Shown here: positions 16,975 through 23,167 of the stretch, piece by piece
Numbering within the stretch: position 1 is the stretch's first letter
Layout: each line of letters opens with the position of its first letter
Source: Atribacterota bacterium
GTDB lineage: Bacteria; Atribacterota; Phoenicimicrobiia; Phoenicimicrobiales; Phoenicimicrobiaceae
Length of the DNA stretch: 29,170 nucleotides
Assembly: GCA_030666935.1 (NCBI GenBank)
Contig: DAOUWX010000004.1
Location: forward strand, 1 to 29,170
Reading direction: 5' to 3'
The notes under the pieces: generated by a model
Told to the model about the DNA's origin: nothing
Seen by the model: only the letters and a program-made list of their open reading frames with translations
The model's database searches: none
Position numbers and translations under genes: made by a program

Positions 16975-17021
16975 GAAAATTTAAAATAAAAAATAGAAAA
17001 ATTTTTAGTCTATCATTTTAT

Positions 17022-17050
17022 TTGAACGTTTATTAAAAGTCCTATATAAT
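17022..17050 (+). promoter_or_regulatory. Promoter of the DUF62 gene
   Basis: TTGAAC (17022-17027), a 17-base spacer and a perfect TATAAT (17045-17050). The predicted start is near 17057, and the SD AAGGAGG begins at 17071, ahead of ATG 17085. It is divergent from the RND promoter but does not overlap it. Confidence 0.8.
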
Positions 17051-17084
17051 AAATTTATTAAATAATAAAGAAGGAGGAAGAATT

Positions 17085-17987
17085 ATGAAGAACAAGAAAG
17101 GTATAAAATTTCTAAATTACTTGATTTTGGCTGCTTTATTTATTTCAGTGCTAACTTTTTCATCGCTTGCGGAAACTGCTCCTAATGGAATTATAGGATT
17201 TTTAACTGATTGGGGAGAGACAGATTATTTTGTCGGTGCCTGTAAAGGGGTAATGCTCACCGTAGAACCAGATTTAAAACTGGTAGATATTTCTCATGGT
17301 GTAACACCTTTCAATATTCAAGAGGGGGCAAATACGCTTCTCTATACAGCAAGAGAATTTCCCGTAGGAACAGTGTTTTTAGCAATTGTAGACCCGGGAG
17401 TGGGCACCGAAAGAAAACCTCTTTTAGTTGTAACCCAAGATGATAAATATTTTATCGCACCGGATAATGGAATATTAACCCTGGTAATAAATGAGATGGG
17501 AATAAAAAAGGTTTATGAAATTAAGAATAATGAATATTTCAGACCCGGAAAAATTTCTAAAGACTTTCACGGAAGAGATATCTTTTCTCCTGTGGCTGCT
17601 CATATAGCTTCGGGGCATTCAGTTTCCGAAGTGGGTCCGGAGCTTAATCCGAAAGATCTAGTAATGTTACCCATTAAGAAATCCAAAGTTGAAAACAAGA
17701 CAGCAATCGGTTATGTGGTTTACATTAATCAATATGGGAATATAATTGTGAATATTACTCAAGATGACTTTGATGCACTGGGTATCAAACTTGGAGATGA
17801 TGTCAATGTAAAAATAGGTGACAAGACTCAGAAGATTAAAGTCGGAACAACTTATGGAGATGTCCCCGAGGGAGATTGGGTATGCTTTATTGCCTGTAAC
17901 GATGTTCTTGAAATTGCCATAAACTGGGGAAATGCCAATGAATTCTTCCAGACCGAACTGAATAGTATTGTAGAACTTAAAAAGTAA
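17085..17987 (+). CDS. DUF62 / SAM hydroxide adenosyltransferase family protein with signal peptide
   Basis: 300 residues. The core is clearly the family that converts S-adenosylmethionine plus water or hydroxide to adenosine and methionine, related to bacterial fluorinase and chlorinase. IGFLTDWGETDYFVGACKG (37-55), IVDPGVGTERKPL (101-113) and FHGRDIFSPVAAHIA (161-175) are all present. The putative Asp-Arg-His triad is D103, R110 and H162. Their spacing of 7 and 52 residues equals that of the archaeal enzyme as I recall it (68/75/127). The odd feature is an N-terminal extension of about 30 residues that is a clear signal peptide (KNKK, hydrophobic core, cleavage near SSLA), predicting export. 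It stands alone, with its own promoter and a hairpin after it. Confidence 0.9.
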   Translation: MKNKKGIKFLNYLILAALFISVLTFSSLAETAPNGIIGFLTDWGETDYFVGACKGVMLTVEPDLKLVDISHGVTPFNIQEGANTLLYTAREFPVGTVFLAIVDPGVGTERKPLLVVTQDDKYFIAPDNGILTLVINEMGIKKVYEIKNNEYFRPGKISKDFHGRDIFSPVAAHIASGHSVSEVGPELNPKDLVMLPIKKSKVENKTAIGYVVYINQYGNIIVNITQDDFDALGIKLGDDVNVKIGDKTQKIKVGTTYGDVPEGDWVCFIACNDVLEIAINWGNANEFFQTELNSIVELKK

Positions 17988-18015
17988 AATAACAAATAGA
18001 AATTAGTTTTTAATG

Positions 18016-18062
18016 ATGGGCAGGAATAATAATTATTCTCGAGTAATTATTTTCCTGCCCAT
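18016..18062 (+). terminator. Long hairpin behind the DUF62 gene
   Basis: ATGGGCAGGAA...TAATTA (18016-18035) pairs with TAATTATTTTCCTGCCCAT (18044-18062) over about 19 bp with one unpaired base. The 3' side is moderately T-rich. Probable terminator; an ORF call across this element (18013-18204) is not believable. Confidence 0.65.
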
Positions 18063-18093
18063 TTCTGTCATTGTTAAACCCATTATTCATTAC

Positions 18094-18114
18094 GGGCAGA
18101 TACAGGGTCTGCCC
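18094..18114. repeat. Small GGGCAGA/TCTGCCC hairpin repeat
   Basis: GGGCAGA and TCTGCCC form a 7-bp stem with a 7-base loop, followed by CCTAC. Variants are at 20913-20931, 22332-22352 and (longer) 27635-27652, all in gaps between genes. Confidence 0.5.
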
Positions 18115-18233
18115 CTACATATTGTATCTTATGGTTTTATTCACGCGATACTCGATACTATCTTAATCTTCTGGCTCCTTTATTCTATTTTCTTAACTAG
18201 TTAACCGGGCAACCAACTAACCAACTAACTCTT

Positions 18234-18378
18234 TCCCCTTATTACTCATCACTCATTACTTATTACTGTATTTCAATACGATATACGATATACGCAATAC
18301 TATATTTTCTATCTTTTCCTTTTTCTTTTCCTTCTCTTTCTTAACTCGATACTCGATACTATATACTCGATGCTTTCT
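18234..18378. repeat. Run of short degenerate repeats (tactcatcactcatt, atacgat, ctcgatact)
   Basis: Three blocks follow each other: ccttattactcatcactcat (18238-18257) and its continuation cttattactgtattt; then atacgatatacgatatacgcaatac; then actcgatactcgatactatatactcgatgc. The first block is nearly the same as 13263-13293. No ORF, no RNA gene seen. Confidence 0.55.
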
Positions 18379-18387
18379 TTATAAAGC

Positions 18388-18417
18388 TTGACAAAAAGAG
18401 TGGTTAAAACCTATAAT
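18388..18417 (+). promoter_or_regulatory. Promoter of the T-box operon
   Basis: Both hexamers are perfect: TTGACA (18388-18393) and TATAAT (18412-18417), with an 18-base spacer. The predicted start is near 18424, about 55 bases before the conserved AGAGAGC of the T-box stem I. Confidence 0.88.
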
Positions 18418-18444
18418 ATTGGTAACACAATAGAATAAAAGAAA

Positions 18445-18697
18445 AAAATAAAAGAGAAAAGTAGGTAAACGGCCAACTTTAGAGAGCTGATGGTTGGTGA
18501 AAATCAGTATTGGCTTTATCGAATTCCACCCTTTTAATATTTCCGGTGAAATCAAAATATCCGGAAACGCATCTTAAGATGTGTTAAATAATCAGCCAAT
18601 GAAGGATAGGATATTTTCCTATTAAATCAGGGTGGCACCACGTGAGCAAGCTCTCGTCCCTAGTATTAGATATTACTAAGCGATGAGAGTTTTTTTA
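18445..18697 (+). ncRNA. T-box leader, serine type
   Basis: Conserved T-box landmarks appear in order: AGAGAGCTGATGGTTGGTGA (18481-18500) with AAATCAG closing the stem, a specifier region GAATTCCACC (18521-18530), the T-box sequence AGGGTGGCACCACG (18629-18642) and an intrinsic terminator (18651-18696). The leader senses uncharged tRNA by codon-anticodon pairing at the specifier and by pairing of the UGGN bulge with the tRNA 3' end. The specifier reads UCC (Ser, 18525-18527), followed by ACC as is usual; read one base earlier it would be UUC (Phe). The bulge is UGGC, which requires G at position 73. tRNA-Ser has G73, including the one in this window, while tRNA-Phe has A73. Serine is therefore strongly favoured, consistent with serS downstream. 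Confidence 0.94.
18651..18696 (+). terminator. Regulated terminator of the T-box leader
   Basis: CTCTCGTC (18651-18658) pairs with GATGAGAG (18682-18689, one G-U), extended inward by CTAGTA/TACTAA, and is followed by seven or more T. It competes with the antiterminator that includes the T-box bases 18629-18642. Confidence 0.9.
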
Positions 18698-18704
18698 TTT
18701 AATT

Positions 18705-18732
18705 GTCATTGCGAGCAAAGCGAAGCAATCTC
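18705..18732. repeat. GTCATTGCGAGC...GAAGCAATC element
   Basis: GTCATTGCGAGCAAAGCGAA followed by GCAATCTC sits between the T-box terminator and the archease gene. ATTGC and GCAAT, and GCGA-type repeats, make it self-complementary. Very similar phrases are scattered through many unrelated bacterial genomes. Confidence 0.55.
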
Positions 18733-18777
18733 ATATGACAGCGTAAAATTTAAAATTTAAAAAGGCGACAAACACTT

Positions 18778-19203
18778 ATGAAAGAATTTGAAATCCTCGA
18801 ACATACCGCCGATACCGGAATAGCGGCCTATGGTAAAACCAAAAGAGAAGTTTTTATTAATGCTGCCAAAGGAATGTTTGAAATTATTTCCGGGGAGACC
18901 AAAGATCTTAAAGAAAATTTTTATGATAAAATAGAGCTGGAAGCTGACAATCCGGAAGGCTTACTCTTCACCTGGCTTAATGAACTTTTATATATCAGTG
19001 AAACAAAATTAGTAATTTTAAGTAAATTTGAAATAAAAGATTTATCTAATAATAAAATTGCTGCAGAAGTTAGAGGAATGAAAATTAACCGGCTTGGTTG
19101 CAAAATAAAAAAAGAGATAAAAGCCGTAACTTATCACCGGTTAGAAATTAAAAAAAATGAGGAAAGCGGCCTCTGGAAAGCCCAGGTAATATTTGATATT
19201 TGA
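18778..19203 (+). CDS. Archease, activator of RtcB
   Basis: 141 residues, the usual length. The N-terminus FEILEHTADTGIAAYGKT is the archease hallmark (EHTADxgi with the metal-binding Asp), and the C-terminus ends with an acidic KAQVIFDI stretch as expected. Archease speeds guanylation of the RNA ligase RtcB and broadens its nucleotide use. RtcB is the next gene, 222 bases downstream. The SD is weak (AAAGGCGA). It is the first gene behind the serine T-box leader, so its expression is expected to rise when tRNA-Ser is uncharged. Confidence 0.95.
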   Translation: MKEFEILEHTADTGIAAYGKTKREVFINAAKGMFEIISGETKDLKENFYDKIELEADNPEGLLFTWLNELLYISETKLVILSKFEIKDLSNNKIAAEVRGMKINRLGCKIKKEIKAVTYHRLEIKKNEESGLWKAQVIFDI

Positions 19204-19219
19204 TTGTTCGGTCTATATT

Positions 19220-19261
19220 GTCATTCCCGCGGAAGCGGGAATCTATTAAAGCGGGATCCCG
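19220..19261. repeat. GTCATTCCCGC...GCGGGAATC element
   Basis: TCCCGCGGAAGCGGGA forms a stem, and a second partial copy (GCGGGATCCCG) follows. It is a relative of the element at 13134-13201. Confidence 0.6.
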
Positions 19262-19281
19262 TTACCTATAATTTATAATAT

Positions 19282-19402
19282 CAATCTGTGTAATCATCTT
19301 AAATCTGTAGTAATCTGTATCTTAAATCAGAGTAATCTATGTTTTTAATCGGCGTAATCTGTGCACGTAATCTGTGTAATCATCTTTAATCTGAGTAATC
19401 AT
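19282..19402. repeat. Degenerate tandem array of 'taatctgtgtaatc' units
   Basis: About seven diverged copies of a 13-20 base unit built on taatctgtgtaatcatctt lie head to tail between archease and rtcB. They end just before the rtcB SD (GAGGAGG, 19411-19417). No ORF crosses the array. Confidence 0.65.
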
Positions 19403-19425
19403 ACGCATGCGAGGAGGGGATTAAA

Positions 19426-20883
19426 ATGAAACAATCATGGGAAGGACCTTTAAATAAAATAGATGAACATCGCTGGGAGATTCCCAAAACCTATAAATTC
19501 GGTATGCGGGTCCCTGGTTTGATTTATGCCTCTTCGAATTTATTGGAGAAAATCCGTCAGGACCAGGCTTTAGAACAGGTAGCCAATGTGGCTTTCTTGC
19601 CTGGTATTGTAGGTCATTCGATAGCTATGCCTGATATCCACTGGGGGTATGGTTTCTGCATAGGCGGAGTAGCTGCCACCACCATAGATAACGGAGTTAT
19701 CTCCCCCGGAGGAGTGGGCTTTGATTTAAATTGTGGAATTAGATTAATAAGGACTAATTTAACCTTAAAAGAAGTAAAGCCGAAAATTGAATTATTAGTA
19801 AATGAATTATTCAGGGCGATTCCCTCCGGTGTAGGCTCAAAAGGAAAAATAAAAATAAGTTATAATGAAATAAAAAATGTTTTGAGAAGAGGTTCTAAAT
19901 GGGCAGTGGAGAGAGGTTTCGGCTGGGAAGAAGACATCTTATTTACCGAAGAAGAAGGGTGTATGAAAGATGCGAATCCTGATCTGATTAGCAAACACGC
20001 CCTGGAAAGGGGAAAACCTCAATTAGGCACCCTCGGCTCAGGAAATCATTTTTTAGAGATTCAGGTAATCGATAAAGTTTATGACCCCGAAGTTGCCCGG
20101 GAACTGGGGTTGGAAGAAGGCCAGATTACCGTAATGGTTCATTGTGGTTCCCGGGGATTGGGACATCAGATATGCACCGATTACTTGGTAACCATGCAGA
20201 AAGCGGTAAGCAGATATGGGATTCAACTTCCCGACCGGCAATTAGCCTGTGCTCCTCTGTCTTCACCGGAAGGAAAAAATTATTATGCCGCTATGGCCTG
20301 TGCGGCAAATTACGCCTGGGCAAATCGCCAGTGCATAATGCACTGGACTCGTGAAGTTTTTGCCAGGGTTTTTGGAAGCACTCCGGAAGAATTAAGAATG
20401 AGATTAATCTATGATGTAGCCCATAATATCGCCAAGATAGAAGAACATAGTTTGGAAGGGAAGAAAGTAAAATTATGCGTCCATAGAAAAGGAGCTACCC
20501 GGGCTTTCCCTCCCTTTCATCCCGGTATTCCGGAAAAATATAAGAAAACAGGCCAACCGGTTTTAATCCCCGGAGATATGGGAAGATGTTCATACTGTCT
20601 GGTGGGTACCGAGAAGGCTATGGAAGAGACATTTGGTTCAACCTGTCACGGGGCAGGGAGAGCAATGAGTAGAATGAAAGCCAAAAAAGAAGCCCGAGGA
20701 AGAGATATTCAACAAGAATTAAGAGAAAAAGGGATAATTGTAAAAGCAGAAAGCCGGGGGACTCTGGTTGAAGAGATGTCCGAGGCCTACAAAGATGTAA
20801 GCGAAGTAGTGGAAGTAATGCATCAGACCGGCATATCCAGAAAAGTGGTGCGGATGCGACCATTGGGAGTAATTAAGGGATAA
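19426..20883 (+). CDS. rtcB: RtcB RNA-splicing/repair ligase
   Basis: 485 residues, normal size and without an intein. It joins RNA 2',3'-cyclic phosphate (or 3'-phosphate) ends to 5'-OH ends using GTP and Mn2+. Visible landmarks are MPDIHWGYGFCIGGVAA (68-84), the metal Cys in DLNCGIRLIR (Cys103), VMVHCGSRGLGHQI with metal His, HRKGATRAF, and STCHGAGR, whose His408 is the expected GMP-attachment residue. GAGGAGG at 19411-19417 and ATG 19426 define the start. The archease upstream is its known activator. SerS follows 137 bases later on the same strand, and the stop codon is immediately followed by a repeat block. Confidence 0.96.
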   Translation: MKQSWEGPLNKIDEHRWEIPKTYKFGMRVPGLIYASSNLLEKIRQDQALEQVANVAFLPGIVGHSIAMPDIHWGYGFCIGGVAATTIDNGVISPGGVGFDLNCGIRLIRTNLTLKEVKPKIELLVNELFRAIPSGVGSKGKIKISYNEIKNVLRRGSKWAVERGFGWEEDILFTEEEGCMKDANPDLISKHALERGKPQLGTLGSGNHFLEIQVIDKVYDPEVARELGLEEGQITVMVHCGSRGLGHQICTDYLVTMQKAVSRYGIQLPDRQLACAPLSSPEGKNYYAAMACAANYAWANRQCIMHWTREVFARVFGSTPEELRMRLIYDVAHNIAKIEEHSLEGKKVKLCVHRKGATRAFPPFHPGIPEKYKKTGQPVLIPGDMGRCSYCLVGTEKAMEETFGSTCHGAGRAMSRMKAKKEARGRDIQQELREKGIIVKAESRGTLVEEMSEAYKDVSEVVEVMHQTGISRKVVRMRPLGVIKG

Positions 20884-20960
20884 ATTAGTCGTTAGTGAAT
20901 AGTCGTTAGTAGGACAGGCATCTCGCCTGTCACTATACGCTACCCGCTATACGCAATAAA
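20884..20960. repeat. Stop-codon-adjacent repeat block behind rtcB
   Basis: attagtcgttagtgaatag, then tcgttagtagg, then a hairpin GACAGGC-ATCTC-GCCTGTC (20913-20931), then ctatacgctacccgctatacgc. The first ~19 bases are identical to those behind serS (22296 onward). Confidence 0.65.
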
Positions 20961-21020
20961 TAATATGATTATTAAAAAATATATTTAAATTGAAAAAATG
21001 TAGAGAAAAGAGGACAAAAA

Positions 21021-22295
21021 ATGTTAGATATAAAACTTATACGTTCAAATCCGGAGAAAGTAAAAGAAGCACTAAAAAAAAGAAAAGAGAAGATTAATCT
21101 TGATGAAATATTAGAACTTGATGAAAAAAGAAGGAAATTATTATTAGAAGCAGATGTCCTAAAAGAGAAAAGAAACACAGTGAGTGAGGAAATCGGAAAA
21201 TTAAAAAGAGAAAAGAAAGATGCCCGGGAAAAGATTCTGGCTATGAAAGAAGTTTCAACCAAAATTAAAGAATTAGATGGTCGGATTAAAGAGGTTGAAG
21301 AAGAGATAAATAAAACTTTATTAGAAATTCCCAATATTCCCCACGAAAGCGTGCCGGTGGGAGAGGACGAAAAGGATAATGCAGAGATAAGGAAATGGGG
21401 AGAGCCCCGCAAATTCGATTTCACTCCCCTACCTCATTGGGATATCGGCGAAGCCCTGGATATACTCGATTTTGAAAAGGGGGCAAAAGTAGCCTCAGCC
21501 CGCTTTACCGTATTAAAAGGGATGGGGGCTAAACTGGAAAGAGCTCTAATTAATTTTATGCTCGACCTTCATACCGATGAACACGGATACAAAGAAATAT
21601 TCCCTCCTTTTTTGGTAAATTCTGAAACCATGACCGGTACCGGTCAGTTACCCAAATTTGAAAGTGATTTATTTAAATGCGAAAATGGTCTTTATCTGGT
21701 GCCTACTGCTGAAGTACCTTTAACCAATCTTCATCGGCAGGAGATTTTAAATGAAGATGATTTACCTCTTTATTATGCTGCTTATACCGCTTGTTTTCGC
21801 AAAGAAGCCGGCTCTTACGGAAAAGATGTGCGAGGTCTAATCAGACAGCACCAATTTAATAAAGTAGAATTGGTAAAAATTTGCAGAGCGGAAGACTCTT
21901 ATAATGAGTTAGAGTCCTTAACCGTAAATGCCGAGGAAGTTTTAAAAAGATTAAAAATACCCTATCGGGTAATTGTTCTTTGCACCGGGGATATGGGATT
22001 TTCAGCAGCCAAGACCTATGATTTAGAAGTATGGCTGCCGGCTCAGAAGAAATACAGAGAGATATCCTCCTGCAGTAACTGTGAAGATTTTCAAGCCAGA
22101 AGAGCAATGATAAGATATCGTTCAAAAGAAAAAGAGAAAGTGAATTTTGTCCACACCTTAAATGGTTCCGGCTTAGCAATTGGTAGAACTATGGTTGCCA
22201 TATTAGAAAATTTTCAGCAGAAGGACGGAAGCGTAATTATCCCCGATGTCCTCCGCCCATATATGGGAGGGGTTGAAAAGATAACCCGATGGTAA
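21021..22295 (+). CDS. serS: Seryl-tRNA synthetase
   Basis: 424 residues, standard length. The N-terminal ~105 residues are rich in Lys/Glu heptads, the long coiled-coil arm that reads the long variable arm of tRNA-Ser. The class II catalytic core shows motif 2 (TACFRKEAGSYGKDVRGLIR, with QHQF following) and motif 3 (NGSGLAIGRTMVAILEN). VPTAEVPLTN and CSNCEDFQARR are typical SerRS segments. ATG 21021 has a weak SD (GAGGAC). No separate promoter is obvious in the 137-base gap, so it probably depends on the serine T-box 2.3 kb upstream, with archease and rtcB lying between. Confidence 0.97.
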   Translation: MLDIKLIRSNPEKVKEALKKRKEKINLDEILELDEKRRKLLLEADVLKEKRNTVSEEIGKLKREKKDAREKILAMKEVSTKIKELDGRIKEVEEEINKTLLEIPNIPHESVPVGEDEKDNAEIRKWGEPRKFDFTPLPHWDIGEALDILDFEKGAKVASARFTVLKGMGAKLERALINFMLDLHTDEHGYKEIFPPFLVNSETMTGTGQLPKFESDLFKCENGLYLVPTAEVPLTNLHRQEILNEDDLPLYYAAYTACFRKEAGSYGKDVRGLIRQHQFNKVELVKICRAEDSYNELESLTVNAEEVLKRLKIPYRVIVLCTGDMGFSAAKTYDLEVWLPAQKKYREISSCSNCEDFQARRAMIRYRSKEKEKVNFVHTLNGSGLAIGRTMVAILENFQQKDGSVIIPDVLRPYMGGVEKITRW

Positions 22296-22360
22296 ATTAG
22301 TCGTTAGTGAATAGTGAATAGTCGTTAGTAGGGGTAGATCTTGTGTCTGCCCGCAGGACT
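22296..22360. repeat. Stop-codon-adjacent repeat block behind serS
   Basis: Begins at the serS stop codon with the same phrase as behind rtcB, but with tgaatag doubled, and continues into the hairpin GGGTAGA...TCTGCCC (22332-22352, one G-U). Confidence 0.65.
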
Positions 22361-22364
22361 TTAT

Positions 22365-22385
22365 TCCCCCACTCACTGAGGGGGA
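22365..22385 (+). terminator. Possible terminator hairpin behind serS
   Basis: TCCCCC (22365-22370) and GGGGGA (22380-22385) form a 6-bp stem with a 9-base loop, followed by the T-rich tail cagatttatctt. It would separate the serS transcript from the tRNA gene. Confidence 0.4.
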
Positions 22386-22395
22386 CAGATTTATC

Positions 22396-22425
22396 TTGAC
22401 TAATATGTTAAATAGATGATATTCT
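22396..22425 (+). promoter_or_regulatory. Promoter of tRNA-Ser
   Basis: TTGACT (22396-22401), an 18-base spacer and TATTCT (22420-22425). The predicted start lies about 8 bases before the tRNA. Confidence 0.65.
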
Positions 22426-22439
22426 ATATTGGCAATAAT

Positions 22440-22527
<88 letters not shown>

Positions 22528-22601
22528 AATTTTATAATCATTGTGGCAGCACGACACGCTGTACTGTAAAAACATTACTGTAAAAAAAATTTATAAAAAA
22601 G

Positions 22602-22629
22602 TTGACATTAATTTATAATGTGATATAAT
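22602..22629 (+). promoter_or_regulatory. Promoter of a candidate small RNA
   Basis: TTGACA (22602-22607) and TATAAT (22624-22629), both perfect, with a 16-base spacer. The predicted start is about 22636. No ORF follows on this strand before a terminator. Confidence 0.8.
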
Positions 22630-22638
22630 TTCTTTTGT

Positions 22639-22677
22639 TTAAAAGCTATTAAGCAACAAAACAGATAGCTTTTTCAT
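22639..22677 (-). CDS. 12-codon mini-ORF antisense to the small RNA
   Basis: Read on the minus strand, a full AGGAGG SD (22690-22685), a 7-base spacer and ATG at 22677 start the peptide MKKLSVLLLNSF, ending at TAA 22641-22639. A TATAAT lies upstream on that strand (22730-22725), but the -35 is poor. The peptide looks like the beginning of a signal peptide or a leader peptide. It may be translated, may be the stub of a lost gene, or may be chance complementarity of the anti-SD linker on the other strand. Confidence 0.3.
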   Translation of the reverse strand: MKKLSVLLLNSF

Positions 22678-22690
22678 TTTAATACCTCCT

Positions 22691-22727
22691 AAACTCGCCT
22701 TGCATAAAGTAAGGCGAGTTTTTTATT
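22691..22727 (+). terminator. Intrinsic terminator of the small RNA
   Basis: AAACTCGCCTT (22691-22701) and AAGGCGAGTTT (22711-22721) are a perfect 11-bp stem with a 9-base loop, followed by TTT. With the T bases that end the stem this gives a run of six or more T. Confidence 0.9.
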
Positions 22728-23037
22728 ATATACTTATCCTTTTATTTACAACACTTTTAACACTTTTTTCTAATGGTGTAATTTACCCCTTCAGGAATAC
22801 CCTTTAAACGCACGTAGAGTGCCTTTAAACGCGTCTCAATTTTAGGAAAATTGGTAATTACGACCCCTATTTTTGCCTATTTTTGTTTCCTTCAAATCAG
22901 GAAACTCTTATAAATAGCCATTTTCAGTTTTTAAAAGAGTGATATTTTAGTCAAAAAAGTGTGATTTTTGAGGGGTAAAGTACCTATTTTTTTAAATTAT
23001 GCGAATAAAGGTACTTAGAGTGATTTTCTTCCTGAAA

Positions 23038-23060
23038 CCCTTATTTTACAAGGCTTTCAG
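23038..23060 (+). repeat. Left copy of a 23-base inverted repeat
   Basis: It has an exact inverted copy at 23307-23329. The core TTATTTTACAAGG recurs a third time, in direct orientation, at 23441-23453. Each copy is itself nearly palindromic (CCTT-ATTTTAC-AAGG, with flanking CTGAAA/TTTCAG), so each could form its own hairpin. Confidence 0.8.
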
Positions 23061-23167
23061 GAAAGCCTTTTTCTACAGTAAAGGAGAAAAAAAGAGGAAT
23101 AGGGAAGCTGATTTTTATCTAAATAAGGTAGATAAATATATATAGAATTAGAGCATTATCAGTTTTT

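Larger units (their letters stand above)
22636..22727 (+). ncRNA. Candidate ~90-nt small RNA with anti-Shine-Dalgarno linker
   Basis: A consensus promoter and a strong terminator enclose about 90 bases. Stem 1 is AAAAGCTAT (22641-22649) with ATAGCTTTT (22665-22673), loop of 15. The linker contains ACCTCCT (22684-22690), identical to the core of the 16S rRNA 3' tail and able to pair with AGGAGG ribosome-binding sites. Stem 2 is the terminator. Unpaired C-rich or UCCUCC segments between stems are a design known from Gram-positive regulatory RNAs that mask ribosome-binding sites. No match to a named RNA family is claimed. The opposite strand has a small ORF with its own SD across the same bases, so an antisense role is also possible. 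Confidence 0.65.

Noticed and set aside
18013..18204. 63-codon ORF downstream of the DUF62 gene
   Set aside because: It runs across a 19-bp hairpin and the GGGCAGA repeat, lacks an SD and has no recognisable protein features.
18525..18527. Phenylalanine identity for the T-box
   Set aside because: The UGGC bulge requires G73, which fits tRNA-Ser; the reading UUC lacks the usual ACC directly after the codon; serS lies downstream.
19282..19402. CRISPR array
   Set aside because: Units are 13-20 bases, head to tail and diverged, without unique spacers of regular length; no cas genes.
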